From Zhengitettix transpicula (taxonomy: Eukaryota > Arthropoda > Insecta > Orthoptera > Tetrigidae): a stretch of 64,000 nt of DNA. Positions within the stretch are counted from its first letter, which is position 1. The number at the start of each line of letters is the position of its first letter. The DNA lies in assembly GCA_037074705.1 (NCBI GenBank), contig CM073593.1, forward strand, positions 60,181,501 through 60,245,500, in the 5' to 3' direction. The translations under genes and the position numbers were made by a program. Below the pieces are notes generated by a model, which searched no databases, had not been told where the DNA came from, and saw only the letters and a list, made by a program, of their open reading frames with translations. Below are positions 1 to 12,995 of the stretch, in pieces.

Positions 1-3000
1 TAAGTGATGATCTCGTGGAATGGAAGAAAACTTTAATCCTCTTAGGTATAATCTGTTATGAAAGTTTTAAAATGTACCGTTCGAAAATGTAAATTTCGTT
101 TGCTGATTGTCTAGGCATGCTATTCCATTTCCGCGGTAACAGATATGGCAGGAAGCCGTTAAGTGCTGAGCCATGTCATCTGTCACTTGATATACCACGT
201 GAAGCAACGGCTACAGCGTCCATGCTATTAGCGGACAGGAGACATTTGCATCACAGAAGTCTCCATCGCTCCTCAACAATTCATGAGTCTCAAACGCGTC
301 ATTGGAATTATTGGCGTTCAACGTGTATTCTAATTCAGTTCACGTTCCACTGCCGGGAGGTTCCCAGAGGATCGAGAGAAATCTGCTTTAAATACACTAG
401 AATTAGCTACAACTACCAGAATTGAAAGAATATTGGAAAAAGTTGATAAATATGAAACATAAATTCAACTTTCATGTCTCAGAGACACTTCATCGATTTT
501 AACTTTGTCGGATCTGGAGATTGTTCCATCTTCCCGATGGTTAACAGAGGAGTGAAATTTTTCTTAGTTCAAACAAATCTTCCTTTCATGTTTGTCACTT
601 TACGGCATTTTCACATTTCTGAACGTTAATTCTAGGTCATTTAGAGAAATTTTTGAACAAATTCTAATACAATATATTGAACAACTGCACCGGAAAAGGC
701 TTCAATCTTTGATCAAATTCTAATAGGTTTAAAATTTAATTAGCTCCACAATACAAAAACATTTTCTCTCGTGTTATGATCACGTGTTCCAAATAAAACT
801 TTTTCACGGCATACGTCCAGTGAGATGTTTCACTTCAGTTTTCTTTACAGTCTTCCATCTGTAACGGAACACGTTAATTATCTGCGATTAGTGGAATGGG
901 TGAAGTTAACATGTGATTGAAAATTATTTATCATTCTTAAAATCTAATATAATTATTGGTTTCCATAAAAATAAAAAATTAAAGTTAAAAGAAAAAAATT
1001 CTATTGAGCCATAAATAACATAAAATACGCAGCCAACATCCTGTAACTAATTAAACCACAATGTAAAAAAAATGTAATAGTAATTTGTAAAGTCAATCGT
1101 GGTCACTAATAACCACGTCGGTTGATATGACAATAAACTAAATATTAAAACAAAATACACGTAAAATGTAACATCTATTGTTTGTTGATATTTATGAATG
1201 ATGGACCCTAATTTTAAGTGATATTGAATGTATATTACGGACTTTTTCATGTCTTCAATTGATTCAACAATTTATTTTCATTGATTTTAAATTTGTATAT
1301 TCTACACAATCACATCAAAATCTATATAATTTATGATTACTTTTAAATGTCTGTTATTTATTGTCATTACCTGAAGATGTCCTGAGTTTATGAAGAAATG
1401 GCATATTTTTCTAATAAAATTATATGAAGAAACAGTAATTTTTCATTTAACTTCATTTTCTGACTCATTTGGCCATTTCTAATTATAATTTAATACTTCA
1501 TGTTGAAGTATCACTCAAATAAAAATCATTAAATATTTTATTCTTCGTCTATAACAATTTAAATTAAATATTAAATTTAATTTGACTTATATAAATATAT
1601 GTGATGTAACATAGGCACATTCCAGAAATTTATGGTATAAATTTACATGAAACACAAAACGTTTCTTCACCATGATCAAGGTCCGCTTCAGTTGCATATA
1701 ATTAACAAAGTATAAATTGAAATGAAAAATTTAGACTGATACCAAGACAAATAGACACGAAGAAACAAGAGTTAATTTTGAGAAAAGCTTTTTAACAATT
1801 AGTCCAAATTATTCTTCGTGTGATTATATCGACCTCTTCGTTATTTGGATTTTTGGATTGATCCGTGTTTAGTTCGTTCAAATGAGAATCGGCAAATATA
1901 GTCATGAAAATCCAATTATTGTCACTCCTAACGTAAAGTCCATTTCATAAACCGAACATTACTTATCCTGAAAAAAAATCGTAGATGTCCAAACATAAAT
2001 CAGATATTGTCTATTTAATGGTAATGAAACTTTTTTTCTTGTGGTGATGCACCGGTACAGTTAAAATTAAAAACGCTAACACCGGAGCTGATGAGTTAAA
2101 CGTGATTTACAAGATACTTTCTCGCTTCCTTATTACAGATGTTTATGGAAAATAAGCAATCATTAACTTCTTTACGACTTCGTAATAGTTTGCGTTGTTC
2201 CTAAGAAGCCACCACGGGTCTCATAAACGTCGTTACGACGAAGGAAGCGGAAAAATTTCCTAAAGGAAAAAATGTTATTCAATTCCCTTTAATGGTCCCA
2301 GGTAAAACTGTTAAAGAATTAAAAGAATTTTCGGATAACTAACGTTCAGAACGTTGTGAATTATGTAAATTTAGATAATAAATTTACGATTTATGACTGT
2401 TGTGTTACGTTAATTACAATCCAAGATACGTTGTCTCTTAAATTATTACTGTTAAGAAAGTGGCATAAATTCTTTCACATACTATTCGAACCAGGGACTT
2501 TCCTCATATAGATAAGAATTTTTTTATTCTGGAATGAAATAAGAGAATAACAACTTAAGTATGAGTCAAGTAGATTATTTACAGGAGTATTGAATGAGAA
2601 ATCACTGAAAGAAAAATCAGCGTCCCAGACAGAAGTATTTAAACACGAAAAGTCGATACTTTCGCCCTAATACAATCCCCTTTAATGAAATGTGGGAATT
2701 GTACTACTCACAATCTCTCGTAACTTCCGTAACCGTGGCTATTATATTTTATAAAAGCGGTTTATCCCTTTCTTGTGTCATCAATTATTAAACGAAGTAG
2801 TAGCTTTCGCAAGAGAACAAAAACTCTTCTGCCATTGATTTTACAGCAGGAGCCGCTAAAACTCTTACGGATTCGTTTAATCCGAAGCTAAAATAATGCT
2901 TCTTGCTAAAATAAACCCTAAACCTAAGCTTTATTTTAATCTGGATGTTGGCTTATGATTCGTATTCTTGTCGGCGAATGGAATCCGATGTAGTGTGTCC

Positions 3001-3200
3001 GTAAATTCACGTCTTGTTTTCAAACCTATTATTGTTGACATAATTATTAGCATTACATATTTATTATTAATGCTTAATTGGAGACAAACGTTTCCTTGCG
3101 AGACTTTGTTGCAGTATCATCGTCTTATTCAATTTTATGCTGATCCTTTCTGTGTTTTATTTAGTGTCAACGTGTTACACTGAAATAAAAGAAGAATAAT
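1..3200. other. AT-rich non-coding stretch
   Basis: I see no gene here. The only longer frame, 117-425 (+), has no recognisable domain, is low in hydrophobic patterning and sits in a patch of mildly raised GC, so I treat it as chance. The rest is AT-rich with many short A and T runs and stops in all frames. No repeat copy that recurs elsewhere in the window was detected. Confidence 0.5.
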
Positions 3201-3204
3201 TAAC

Positions 3205-3571
3205 AATTTAAGGCCTACGGGAAGGAAATATTGTGCCTGACAGTTGGGTCGTCCGTAAACTGTTCTTCAGAGCGGCTTCATACTGCGCCGGTAATGGGCT
3301 GTGTGGTTGTGGGTTAAGAAGGAAAATAGAGCTGCCAACTCCACAAATTCTCAATGAAACAAACACGGGAAAGCATATCGTGCTGCATAAATGTAAAAGC
3401 AAAGCAATCAAACTCTCCCCCTTTCGCGTTCGCGAAACAGGAAAGGTGACTGACTGTAAACTCCAGGGAAACTTACGAAATATTGCATACCAACTGTCCT
3501 TCGTGCTTCCATTAACTTTTATAACATATATAATAGGCATAAGCAAATTTAAAGCTTGTCATGCCAACTAG
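3205..3571. other. GC-raised patch open on both strands
   Basis: Two frames of 112 codons overlap almost completely on opposite strands (3233-3571 + and 3208-3546 -). Neither shows a domain I recognise. Overlapping antisense openness is what one expects when a patch of higher GC lacks TAA and TAG by chance, or when it is a piece of a dispersed repeat. The sharp composition change on both sides favours an inserted or conserved block. I do not call either frame a gene. Confidence 0.3.
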
Positions 3572-6500
3572 TTTTATTATAATATCCAGTAATTAAACGG
3601 AAATTGAACTGAAATTGCAATCCCAAGTATATTGAAATTTAATATGCAACTGTAATATAGTATTGAAACAGTTCAATATAAATTATAGATATAAGGTTTG
3701 CCAATATATTGCTATTCTACGGGCTTGACTTTTAATTTAATAATCTGATCGAGATTTTCATTACTTAAAATATTTTAATCATAAAACTTTAGTAAATATT
3801 TGTTTCTTCGGTCTTAATTGTACCTAGAGAACTACATTTTGAGATAGACCATATAAATATGTAACCCTATAAATAATATCTTTTTAAAGAAATAAAACCA
3901 TATAAATAATGCCAGAGAAAGGAAATACGTTGCCAGTATATTTACGTTAATTTCCATAATTACCGTCCATCGTACTGTCATACGACGGTTGTTCTACAGA
4001 ATATCCAGCTGGAATAGTCGAGCTGACCCTACAAAATAAATTTCAAGCGAAGCTAAACCCTAATCAAATATATGGCAATCTTAAAATAAATGCAATCAAT
4101 TTGAATGTATTGAAAATAAATCAAATATTGGAAGATCTAAAAGCTCATTAAATTACGGAATGTAATAATATAAACAATTAATTTTTAAAAAATAATCATA
4201 TTCAATTTGTATATTTTTATTTAATATAAAGGTTTTTTAGGGTTAATTTTTAGGTTAAATTTTAAAATGGCCGGTGATGTGTCACGATAGTGCATTTACT
4301 TAGGATTTCCTGTTTTAATTGAAACCGAACGCCAAGAAAAAATTTTTATGAACCAATGGTTTGCTTAAAAATAATTGTAATTGCTATTTTCTCAAGTCAT
4401 AAAGTAGAGGGATGCAGAAAATCATTACTTTTGTTATCATTTCTCTTTTCTTCTGTGCGTAAGGATTGTCAAACTTAACATCAATTCATGAAGAATACAT
4501 CCTGGATAATATATTAAACGTAAAGATTTGCTATAAACTAATTTTAAGTTAAAATTCCAGTATGTGTGGTGCTCGTTCCAGTTCCACTGCCAATATAATA
4601 CCTGATGATGTATTTAAAGCTGTCCTCATTGGTTGGAATTGTCTTTGATTAGTTTTATGTATTAGATTGAATTTATTGAGAAATAATTTTAGCCGTCTTC
4701 CAGAAACTAGTAGTTTATATCCTACCAGGAAAAAATAAATTCTGGAATAAAAGTTTTTCAAGAAATGATTCGCTGACATCAGTTTGTATTCAATGTCTGA
4801 CGAAAATTTTGACACAACGACACCAACAAATGTACTATTTTAACGATATAACTTCTATAAATGTTCAATACAGTTTCGAGTAATTAAAATGAAAGATTAT
4901 TAATTTCTTTCATCTAGTCCCTTTGCAATATGCGATACGAAACTCAATTAGTGAAACTGAAGGCAAGAAGCACGCGGAATTATGTGCTATTACATTGAAA
5001 ATTTACTAAAATCTCAAACGTTAGCAAGAAATTTTAGCTGATCTTCTACACACTTGTACCTTAAAAATTCCTGAATAATTCCTATAAAGCGATTTGCTGT
5101 TAAGATTAAACAGTCTCCCTCGTTTGTTTGCTCAGGAGCGCCATAGCCGAAAGGATTGGCTTCCTTGCACAGCCTGCATTAACATCTAATCCCGCTAAAG
5201 CGCTTCATCCGTTCAAATATTTGTCGAGGATCTACAACGTTAGCACCGATATTCCACATAGACGCGTTAATTATGGCCATGTTGACAGTTAACCAGGAGT
5301 TAATTTTTGAGAAACAGAAAACTTACCATTTTAATGTTGCCATTTGATCTTATGATGATGAAACTAGGTACACAACTCGAATCATCGTCCTGTTTACTTG
5401 ACTAGGGAAATGTATACGAAATGATACAAAAACTATTCGTGGAAGCATTTCTTCTTTTGTCAGTATCACACACCTGAAAATATTATTAAACGTCTAAATA
5501 ATAATAAGTAGATAAAGTAACCATTTTTACTTATTTATACGTTTTATATATAACTGTTTAAATGAGTCTCTGACCACCACCATGATTACATCAACCAATG
5601 GATAGAGCTGAAGCATAACTTGGCACAATTATTACTTCATTGTAAAAGATTACTTTAGAAATTCACATTATTTCGTAACAACTTAAAGAAAACTAAAAGA
5701 AATATTGGAATCAGGTAATTCCAATCAGCCCTATCAAGGCATCTAAATTAATCATCTGGCGCGTAAAAGACCATTTTTCACAATCTTTATAAATATAAAG
5801 TATCTTACAGTTGTAATAATGGATGTACTAAAATTTTTTCAGAGTCTGTGGATTAATTCTTTACCTGACAAAATTTCATAAAACAATATCTACAATAAAT
5901 TAGAAATTAATTTCATAAAAAATTCGGAATGTAACGTAACTTAATACTATGTTCTGTTCAACTAAATGTATCTATAATAAATTACAGTAATAAACATTAT
6001 TAAAGTCTATTTGATATTATATTTCAACATGTGAATGGTCAAAAACAGACAAACTTTGAATTGAAAACTATTAAATTGTAAGACGTTTCCTCTACTAATC
6101 GGCAAATAATCTTAAGTATAAAGTAAACTTGAGAAGATCTGCGACTTTGGTAGAAGAAACGTCATAAAATTTCCTGTTTTTTAATTCACTATTTGTCTGT
6201 ATTCGGCCATTTTATGTTCAATAAAAATGTCTGGTCGTAAAGGGAGCTTTATTTTTTTTTATTAATAGGATATATGAAATATAAATGTATAAATAACAAT
6301 TTTCAGATATGTCCATAATTCACGTAATTTGTCAAGAAAAACTACTGACCAATCAAGATCGTAACTAAATGAAGTGTAATGACACAAAAATTCCTAAAAC
6401 CATTTTTCAGTCAAATGACATATATTACATGTATCAATTAACAGAATTTATTATTCAACAAAAAATTATTAATCAATAAAATTAGACAAACGTTTCAGAC

Positions 6501-7010
6501 GAACCATAACTACTAAACCGTAGTGCAATAAACTAAAAAAGTTTTTATGACTAAAAAAAATTGAATCATGACATTTCTATTAATTGGCCGTTAAATAAAT
6601 CTTTTTATAATTCGAAACACGTTGAAATAAAATATTACTTTTCATTCTATTTCAAAACTATGTTATATAAATTAATATTATTTTCTTCTGATAATAAATT
6701 GTTCATAATAGTTTAATTTAATTTTATACGTATAAACTATATTTATTCTGTTGTTTAATATTTTAGTTATAGATTGTAAGTCTCTCTGTCTTTTCCTTCC
6801 GTTTCATATATCAGAACTTACTGCATAATACATTCAGCATTATTTTATACTTTATGGGATTATTGTATTCCTTTCCTCATTTATATAACGAATTTCATAC
6901 GCTACACTAAAATATATAATCTTCTTGTTTCAACAGAATAAATCTCTGTTTCCTTTAATATTTCTTTCACATATTTTCTGGCCAGTATTCTCTTTTGAGT
7001 TTCCTAACTG
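3572..7010. other. AT-rich non-coding stretch
   Basis: No gene or recognisable element was found. A small patch of higher GC at about 5130-5290 interrupts the AT-rich background but has no usable open frame. The frame at 4549-4815 (-) has no recognisable domain and is treated as chance. Confidence 0.45.
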
Positions 7011-7560
7011 TTAAGAGCTCACTTCCGCGTAATTCTGGACTCCATTGTTCGGGTTTAGAATTTATTACACACTCCTCATTCAACGTTCGGAAATTTCCGA
7101 CTTAAGCTACTTATATTACAGTCCATGAAGGCGTAATATTATTATTAACGCATAGCGTCTGCTGACTTTAGAAGAGGCACGTGGAAAATTATATCATAGT
7201 GGACTTATTTCCAAAATTACGAATCTCGAAGAGGATTGCTCTCAGCAAAGTGCAGGCGTGATTTTCGTCCGTATCAGTCGCATAAATATCCGCGGCGGAA
7301 AGGGTGGGCGTCTAACGATGATCGTGGTGTGTTTCATGTATTATTTATTACCGAGGACCGATGGGCCATCCATCACAGTCCGTTGACAGCATGAAGCGCC
7401 AGCCTCAATTACTAGCACAGAAACCGTCAATGTTGGTCCGCACCAGAACACAACTAATGGAATGGCCAAATGCGCGCGCGTCATCCTCGTCGTGCCAAAA
7501 CAGACCATTATGATCTTCCTGTCTCCAACGCGCAATAAATGAACCAAAGACGCGGATTCC
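7010..7560. other. GC-raised island, possible conserved non-coding DNA
   Basis: The base composition is much less AT-rich than the flanks. A 68-codon frame at 7341-7547 (-) is unrecognised. The patch contains homeodomain-type TAAT cores and CG dinucleotides, including a short alternating CG run near 7470. It has no terminal repeats and no second copy that I could find. Such isolated patches in AT-rich deserts are often conserved regulatory DNA, but that is inference. Confidence 0.3.
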
Positions 7561-10500
7561 GCCGTTCAGAGCTGCATTGTAACGTGAATACCTTAATTAA
7601 TGTATTTGGAGATTAATTGAATTCTAATATTAGGCCATAGCAACGTCAACACTTCCATGTGGTTCGGACTTAGATCCGCTAACAATTTATCAGCGCACAA
7701 TATAACAGTATCATAAACTGGAATAATAAAATGTCACGAAATAAAAATAGATGAATATATTTAAGGTGAATGGGAAAAAATGTCTACAATTGTCATATAG
7801 AGGAAAATCGCATGTGTCAATAAAATATCTACAACCATTTGTGTTTGGAGAGCGACGAGTATCAAGGACAACTTACGATTCATGTTGATGTTAAAAGCAA
7901 TAAAAACTAATTCAAATATAAAGTTATATTACCACACTAAATAAAAAAATTGATTTATAAACTATATAATTTTGTGGTACTTATAGAGTAAAGTCGCCAT
8001 GGAAGACATCAGAAATTCCATATAGTCAAGTTAATTCGATATCATAAACATACATTATTACATTATCTTACTAAAAATTACGGATCTGGAACATATACAA
8101 TAAGGTTAAAGTCATTCGAATTTTCAAATGAAAAATCGTTCCTATAGCTACAACTTATTTTTCACAAATCAGTCCCATTTTACCCAATGTAATTTACTTC
8201 AGTCAGCATATGAGTTGAATATATCATAAATCATGAGATTAATATTTTTATTAGTTGCCTATTACTTGAAATTTTGGTCACTTCTGATTAATTTATATAG
8301 CCCCAAAATCAAATTATCTTAATATATATAATATTCAAAAATCGAACAGCTTTTTAATATGTGTAAAATATTTCGACTTTTTAAGCTTTTTAACTTAACG
8401 AGAATTCTAAATGTAATAAAATTAAACGTTGATTGTAACCAATCTGTCATAGATGTTCGTAATATATTAGAATTTTTAGCTTCCAGTAATTCATATTAAA
8501 AACAGGAACCCCTTCTTAAACGTGATCGTTGTTTTTTATTTTTATCAATCGAAATAATAATCATAAATGTATTAACACATTTAAATTTGTAAGATGTAAT
8601 TTCTTAACTAGAAATATAATATTTAAAACGTTTCGTTCTCAATCTAAGGTTTCATCTAAATCTCAAAGATAAATTATATTTTAAACAAATTCTGACTCAA
8701 CATTCTTAGGTATAAAAATGATGTAGAATAGATTTAACTTACAATTTTCACTAATTGCGACATTTACCCTAAATATTAACCAAAATTCATATTATATAAA
8801 TTTAGCGTAGAATTTACAAGGCATTCTCTACTGTCAATCCCCCTTGTATCCTAAATAAGCATAACAATGTGATTAAAAATACGTGAGTATTTCTGGATGC
8901 TTATAAAGTATTAAAAATGAAAAATAATTTACTAATTAAATTATGAAAGTAATTTACAATAAACTATGGTCTAATATTTCTCAACGTTGTAGGAAGCATT
9001 AAATAATGCTTAAATAATAAAAACTTATTCATGATTCCAACTCAATGAGTTCACCTATAACTTTGACAACTTATATTTAGTATGTTTCAAGTAGTAAAAC
9101 AATATTTAATATCAAAATAAGTAATTTGTCATACGTAATTTAGAAGATAATGGCATGATATTTCAGTGTAATACGGTTTTATTTTGTCTTTAAACACAGA
9201 GTCACGGGACATGGATTAGAGATAAATTATCATCTTCTGTAATTAGTAATTAGCAGCTCTACATTTGTAGTTTTTAATTTTAATTACGTGAATCATTTTT
9301 CCCAATAAAAAAGATAAATTATAGACAATCATTTGTATATTATAAGTTCAGAAATGCAACTCTTACTTGAGTTAGCAAATGTAATATAAGATTTACATAT
9401 ATATTTTTTATATTATATTCTGCATATGCATAGTGAAATGTTGAGGAAATTAAATTGAACTATAAATATAAAATGAGAATTATCTACGAATCTTCAGTTA
9501 CGTTTTATTTTAATAATATGAAAAGGAATTCTTGTCGGAAAGATAATATCCGAAGGCAGACGCAGAAATCCGTAAAATAATATTCTCTAGAGTGCACCGT
9601 TACTGAATAAAGCAAGTTTCACTGGCTTGCATAAATAGTATATTAATTAGTACAAACGGAAAACTCGATGGGATAAAGTTTCTGCAGGATACTAAATTTC
9701 TCCGTTATTCGTTGGTGAGCCACGTGATTATTGTTTCGGAATTAAATACAGAAACTTTGAAAGACAAACTTTTCTTTGATTTAGCTCATTCAAATTAATA
9801 TTGTTGATTATTAAATCATACGCAGATTGATTACTATTCGAGCAGTCGTCAGATTTAACGAACAAAATTACCAACACTTTGAATTATTTTCTCCAAAAAT
9901 TATAATTTTAATAGCAATACGATGCGTGCAAATCAGTCAAATTTGACTTATCAGTCATGGAAGAAATACATATAACATAGTTAAAAAAATTTCGATGGTT
10001 ATTGGGAGGAGTAAAATGTTTCTCTCTTACCGTTACTGTAAAATTCCTCTACGGAAGGTACCTAAGGTCCTATCTAATACGAAAATATTTTTACATAAGA
10101 ACATGTTATCCGATTACGAAATTTAATTTGAGTTACAGCACATGAAGTTCATTTTTTAAAAAAATAAAATTAAAACCACGAGAAAATATTAGTTGCATTT
10201 ATCAAGCAGTTAAAAAATGTTCACATCCCAATTATTATTATTAAAAAATAGTTTATAAAGAGTTGTAATAAATTTTATTCAATCAATTATTATTCTTTTT
10301 TCAATTTTACTTCACGTTGCACGCATGTATTTTTCTCCTTTGATCCGTCAATATTCCGTAAATTGTTGTCGAGACAAAATTAACGAGAACTGGATTACAG
10401 TAAAAATTCATTCAGAATTTACTTGTAGTTTTTATTCTTTCAAAAGCACTTCATATTGCATTACAGAACCTATCATTCAATTTTAATAACAATACCACCG

Positions 10501-10590
10501 GCTACTAGTCCGAGTGCAACTTTAGAGTCAATTTAAAATACATGTACGTCATTCGTTTTCCGTTGATCAATTTGAGAACTTATTATTATT
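7561..10590. other. AT-rich non-coding stretch
   Basis: This is about 3 kb of very AT-rich DNA with stops in every frame. No tRNA-like boxes, terminal repeats or copies of the repeat families found elsewhere in the window were seen. Confidence 0.5.
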
Positions 10591-10920
10591 TAAAGCAGTT
10601 TGAGGTATCTCACATCAGTTTGTAAAATATGTACGGACCAATTTGAGTCCGCATGGCATGAGCGTATTTACAGCATAATAAAAAGTTTCGATAGGTCGAA
10701 GGGGAAGGAAGTCGACTTTTCGATTCCTCTCGCTACTCCTCGCCGCTCCCGTGTCGCCGAGAAAATCCAATTAACCTCGGTCCCAAAGAGCTGTGCCGTC
10801 TATTCAGTTCTTTCTACTCTCTAGTAGCTGGAAAGGAGAGTACGGATTCGGAGTGAGGATTAGTGGAAAGGAACGACGCAAGTCTACGACGAAAATGGAG
10901 CTAAATCGCACCACTGAAAT
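10590..10920. other. GC-raised island with a short inverted repeat
   Basis: A GC-raised patch contains the near-palindromic pair TTCGATAGGTCGAA and TCGACTTTTCGATT at about 10687-10725. The 74-codon frame at 10600-10824 (+) has no recognisable domain. The patch lies about 200 bp upstream of the first family A copy but is not part of it, because the other family A copies lack this sequence. Confidence 0.3.
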
Positions 10921-11110
10921 CTGAGTTTATTTAAAATTGCCCCGTGATATATTGTCCTCCAGCACACCAAGTGTTTTTTCCCTCTGATTTGATTTATTGG
11001 CCTTAGTCGTCAGAAACTAAATAGGTTCAATGTTAGTCCTAGTAGCTAATACACTCTGTTATTCCTCATAAGACATATTTTCGTTTAACAACCAACTGGA
11101 AATATTATAA

Positions 11111-11937
11111 ACTATCTGAGTGCCCGGCGTTGCCCGTGTCTTATTTACATAAACCCGAAAAAGTATTTAATTCTATATTAATCTTTAGTCAAGAAGTGTC
11201 AACCTAAATCTCAATATTCATATTTCCGTACATACTTTCGACCGATTGTGCTTAACCAAAATCTAAATATTCCTATTTCCGTACATACTTTCGACCGATA
11301 GTGCTTTAATTGAACAGCTATAAAATACATTGAATTTTATTGCATCAGTCACAATAAAAACACCTCCGATTTTCTTTACCAATAGAATACTTAAATATAC
11401 TCCTCGAGTATTGCAGGATATAATTTTCCCTCAGACTTAAAAAATTACGAAAGGTTAAATTTATGAAATTGTTAGCTATATCACAATGTAAACAAATAGT
11501 CGCCATGTTGGAGTTACTAATATGGCACGAAAATTAACTTACATTTTCCGCAAGGATCGTAAAGTATTTAGTATTATTTTTTATTAAGATTCTATGGAGT
11601 ATTTCAGGATAAAATCATACTTTTTATTCAATGAAAAGATATCTGCTGTATTTCATTACGTAAATAGGAACTATTTTCTTTGTTTGTCGCGTAGTAACGT
11701 CCCACGTGACGTCATTGTCGCTTGGCGCGCAGTAATTTATCACTTAATTATCACGTTTTTTAATTATAATTCTTTTTACATTTATGCTAGGAGTTTCTCA
11801 CCTCCGCAGTACCGTTTCTTATGTTTTTAATAATACGTGTACCAATTTTTGCTGCAATCTGTCCACGTGTTTAATTTTTATAGAAATTAACGTAAATACA
11901 TACATACAAATATACATCCTTTTTTATTATATAGATT
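11111..11937 (+). mobile_element. Family A dispersed element, copy 1
   Basis: The copy starts near the motif TGCCCGGCGTTGCCCGTGT and ends at TTTTTATTATATAGATT. Ordered blocks match the copies at 42903-44281 and 45450-45866: the run through AAATTGTTAGCTA, GGCACGAAAATTAACTTA, ACATTTTCCGCAAGGATCGT, GTCGCGTAGTAACGTC, GTGACGTCATTGTC, GGCGCGCAGTAATTTA, and near the end CTGTCCACG followed by ACGTAAATACATACATACAA. It has no meaningful open frame, so it is a non-autonomous element or a decayed 3' end. It carries a private tandem duplication at 11201-11306. I could not find a clean target duplication. The element class is undetermined. Confidence 0.72.
11201..11306 (+). repeat. 53-bp tandem duplication inside family A copy 1
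   Basis: Units 11201-11253 and 11254-11306 are nearly identical. Each contains the shared core TTTCCGTACATACTTTCGAC. The block is absent from the equivalent position of the copies at 42903-44281, so it arose in this copy or sublineage. Confidence 0.75.
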
Positions 11938-12319
11938 TAAGCTTTGTAAGCTGTCTATAAGCATCATAAAATATTATATCAATAGTTGTAATGAGAATAA
12001 TTTCTAAAATCAACATGGCAATTATCGTACCTAGTATCGTGTACAGGAACGACTTCCGTTCATACTCTATTACGGAAATTTATTCCGAATCTATGATCGG
12101 ATATTTGAGTTTGGAATCAATTACAATCATTGATAAATGATCATACTTGGATATATAACGACATAAAAATACTTATTTTATTGATACTGAGCGCAAGCAA
12201 CTCCTACAACACAACTAAACTTGCCCATCCAAAGCTTCGGACAGTAATTAAAAACTCATTTCCCGTAAAGTCTGAATTATTCTTTCAATTCCGCAAATGT
12301 TCTCTCATGTCAACTATCC

Positions 12320-12535
12320 TAGTCGACCATAGACCAGGTACGAAACTTTTCCATCCACTGGGGCTCACCGATTCGAGTCTGGTCCGGTCGATATTTTTCC
12401 AATCTGATCCTCCGAGCCTATATGGCTGAACTTCGTTTGAAAACATTTATTCTGTTCTTCAATTAATTCACTGCGCCTTTGATCAATATGCGCGTAATAT
12501 AGATTCTTCATTGAAGTCTTAAAAGAATGTGATAG
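12320..12535 (+). repeat. tRNA-derived SINE, copy 1 (decayed)
   Basis: A tRNA-like head begins near AGTCGACCATAG. It has a B-box-like GATTCGAGTCT at about 12370-12380, followed by the SINE body GAACTTCGTTTGAAAACATTT and CTGTTCTTCAA, and by a block that matches the 3' body of the copy at 50925-51141 (-), where GATCA, CGTAATAT and TTCTTCATT appear in the same order. The A-box half is heavily mutated. Copy 2 of the same family follows immediately head to tail. Confidence 0.6.
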
Positions 12536-12584
12536 CACCCGGGTACTAAGCCCGGTCAAGATTTTTCCATCCCGATCCTTTAAT

Positions 12585-12595
12585 TCAGTTTCATG
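12585..12595 (+). repeat. Left 11-bp target-site duplication of fold-back element C1
   Basis: TCAGTTTCATG at 12585-12595 recurs exactly at 12930-12940. It lies in SINE body sequence, so it is the duplicated target rather than part of the inserted element. Confidence 0.7.
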
Positions 12596-12929
12596 GAAAA
12601 AGAAAAATTTACAACTGTTTTGAAAATAATTAATAAGAAACATAGCCAAATGCAGACAAAAGAAGTGATGAAATAAATAACACACGTTTCTGAAAGCCTT
12701 ATTTCTTTCCTCTGCTGCTAAGAAAACTAAAAATCACTAGAGCCTAAAGCGACACAATTCAATTGACAAAACTCAAAATATAAGGCTTTGTCATCTGAAT
12801 TGTGCAGTTGTGTCGCCCTCTGCTCTTTTTTATTCTTCTTAGCACCCGAAGAAAGAAACAAGGCTTCCAGAAACGTTGTGTGGTATTTTTGTCATCACTT
12901 CTTTTGTCTGTATTTGGCTATCTTTCTTA
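12596..12929. mobile_element. Family C fold-back element, copy C1
   Basis: This is a long inverted repeat. The left arm (about 12612-12770) contains ATAGCCAAATGCAGAC, AAAAGAAGTGAT and ACGTTTCTG. The right arm (about 12783-12929) contains the reverse complement of the same blocks in reverse order. The arms also share a block around GCGACACAA. The centre contains TTGACAAAACTCAAAA, also found in copy C2. There is no coding capacity, so it would be a MITE or foldback-type element mobilised in trans. The left end is A-rich and extends past the paired region. Confidence 0.7.
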
Positions 12930-12940
12930 TCAGTTTCATG
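12930..12940 (+). repeat. Right 11-bp target-site duplication of fold-back element C1
   Basis: This is an exact repeat of 12585-12595. The SINE body continues directly after it. Confidence 0.7.
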
Positions 12941-12995
12941 AAATTTATGGCTGAGGTTCGTTTGAAAGCATTTCTTCTGTTCTTAAATATAAATT

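Larger units (their letters stand above)
12536..12995 (+). repeat. tRNA-derived SINE, copy 2, split by a fold-back insertion
   Basis: The left half (about 12536-12595) carries the B-box region and the body up to TTAATTCAGTTTCATG. The right half (12930-12995) resumes with TCAGTTTCATG and then GAGGTTCGTTTGAAAGCATT and CTGTTCTTAAA. In the uninterrupted copy at 50925-51141 (-) the same blocks are contiguous. The interruption is the family C fold-back element, and the repeated TCAGTTTCATG is its target duplication. Confidence 0.68.

Noticed and set aside
3208..3571. A pair of 112-codon frames on opposite strands
   Set aside because: Near-complete antisense overlap with no domain on either strand points to composition rather than coding.
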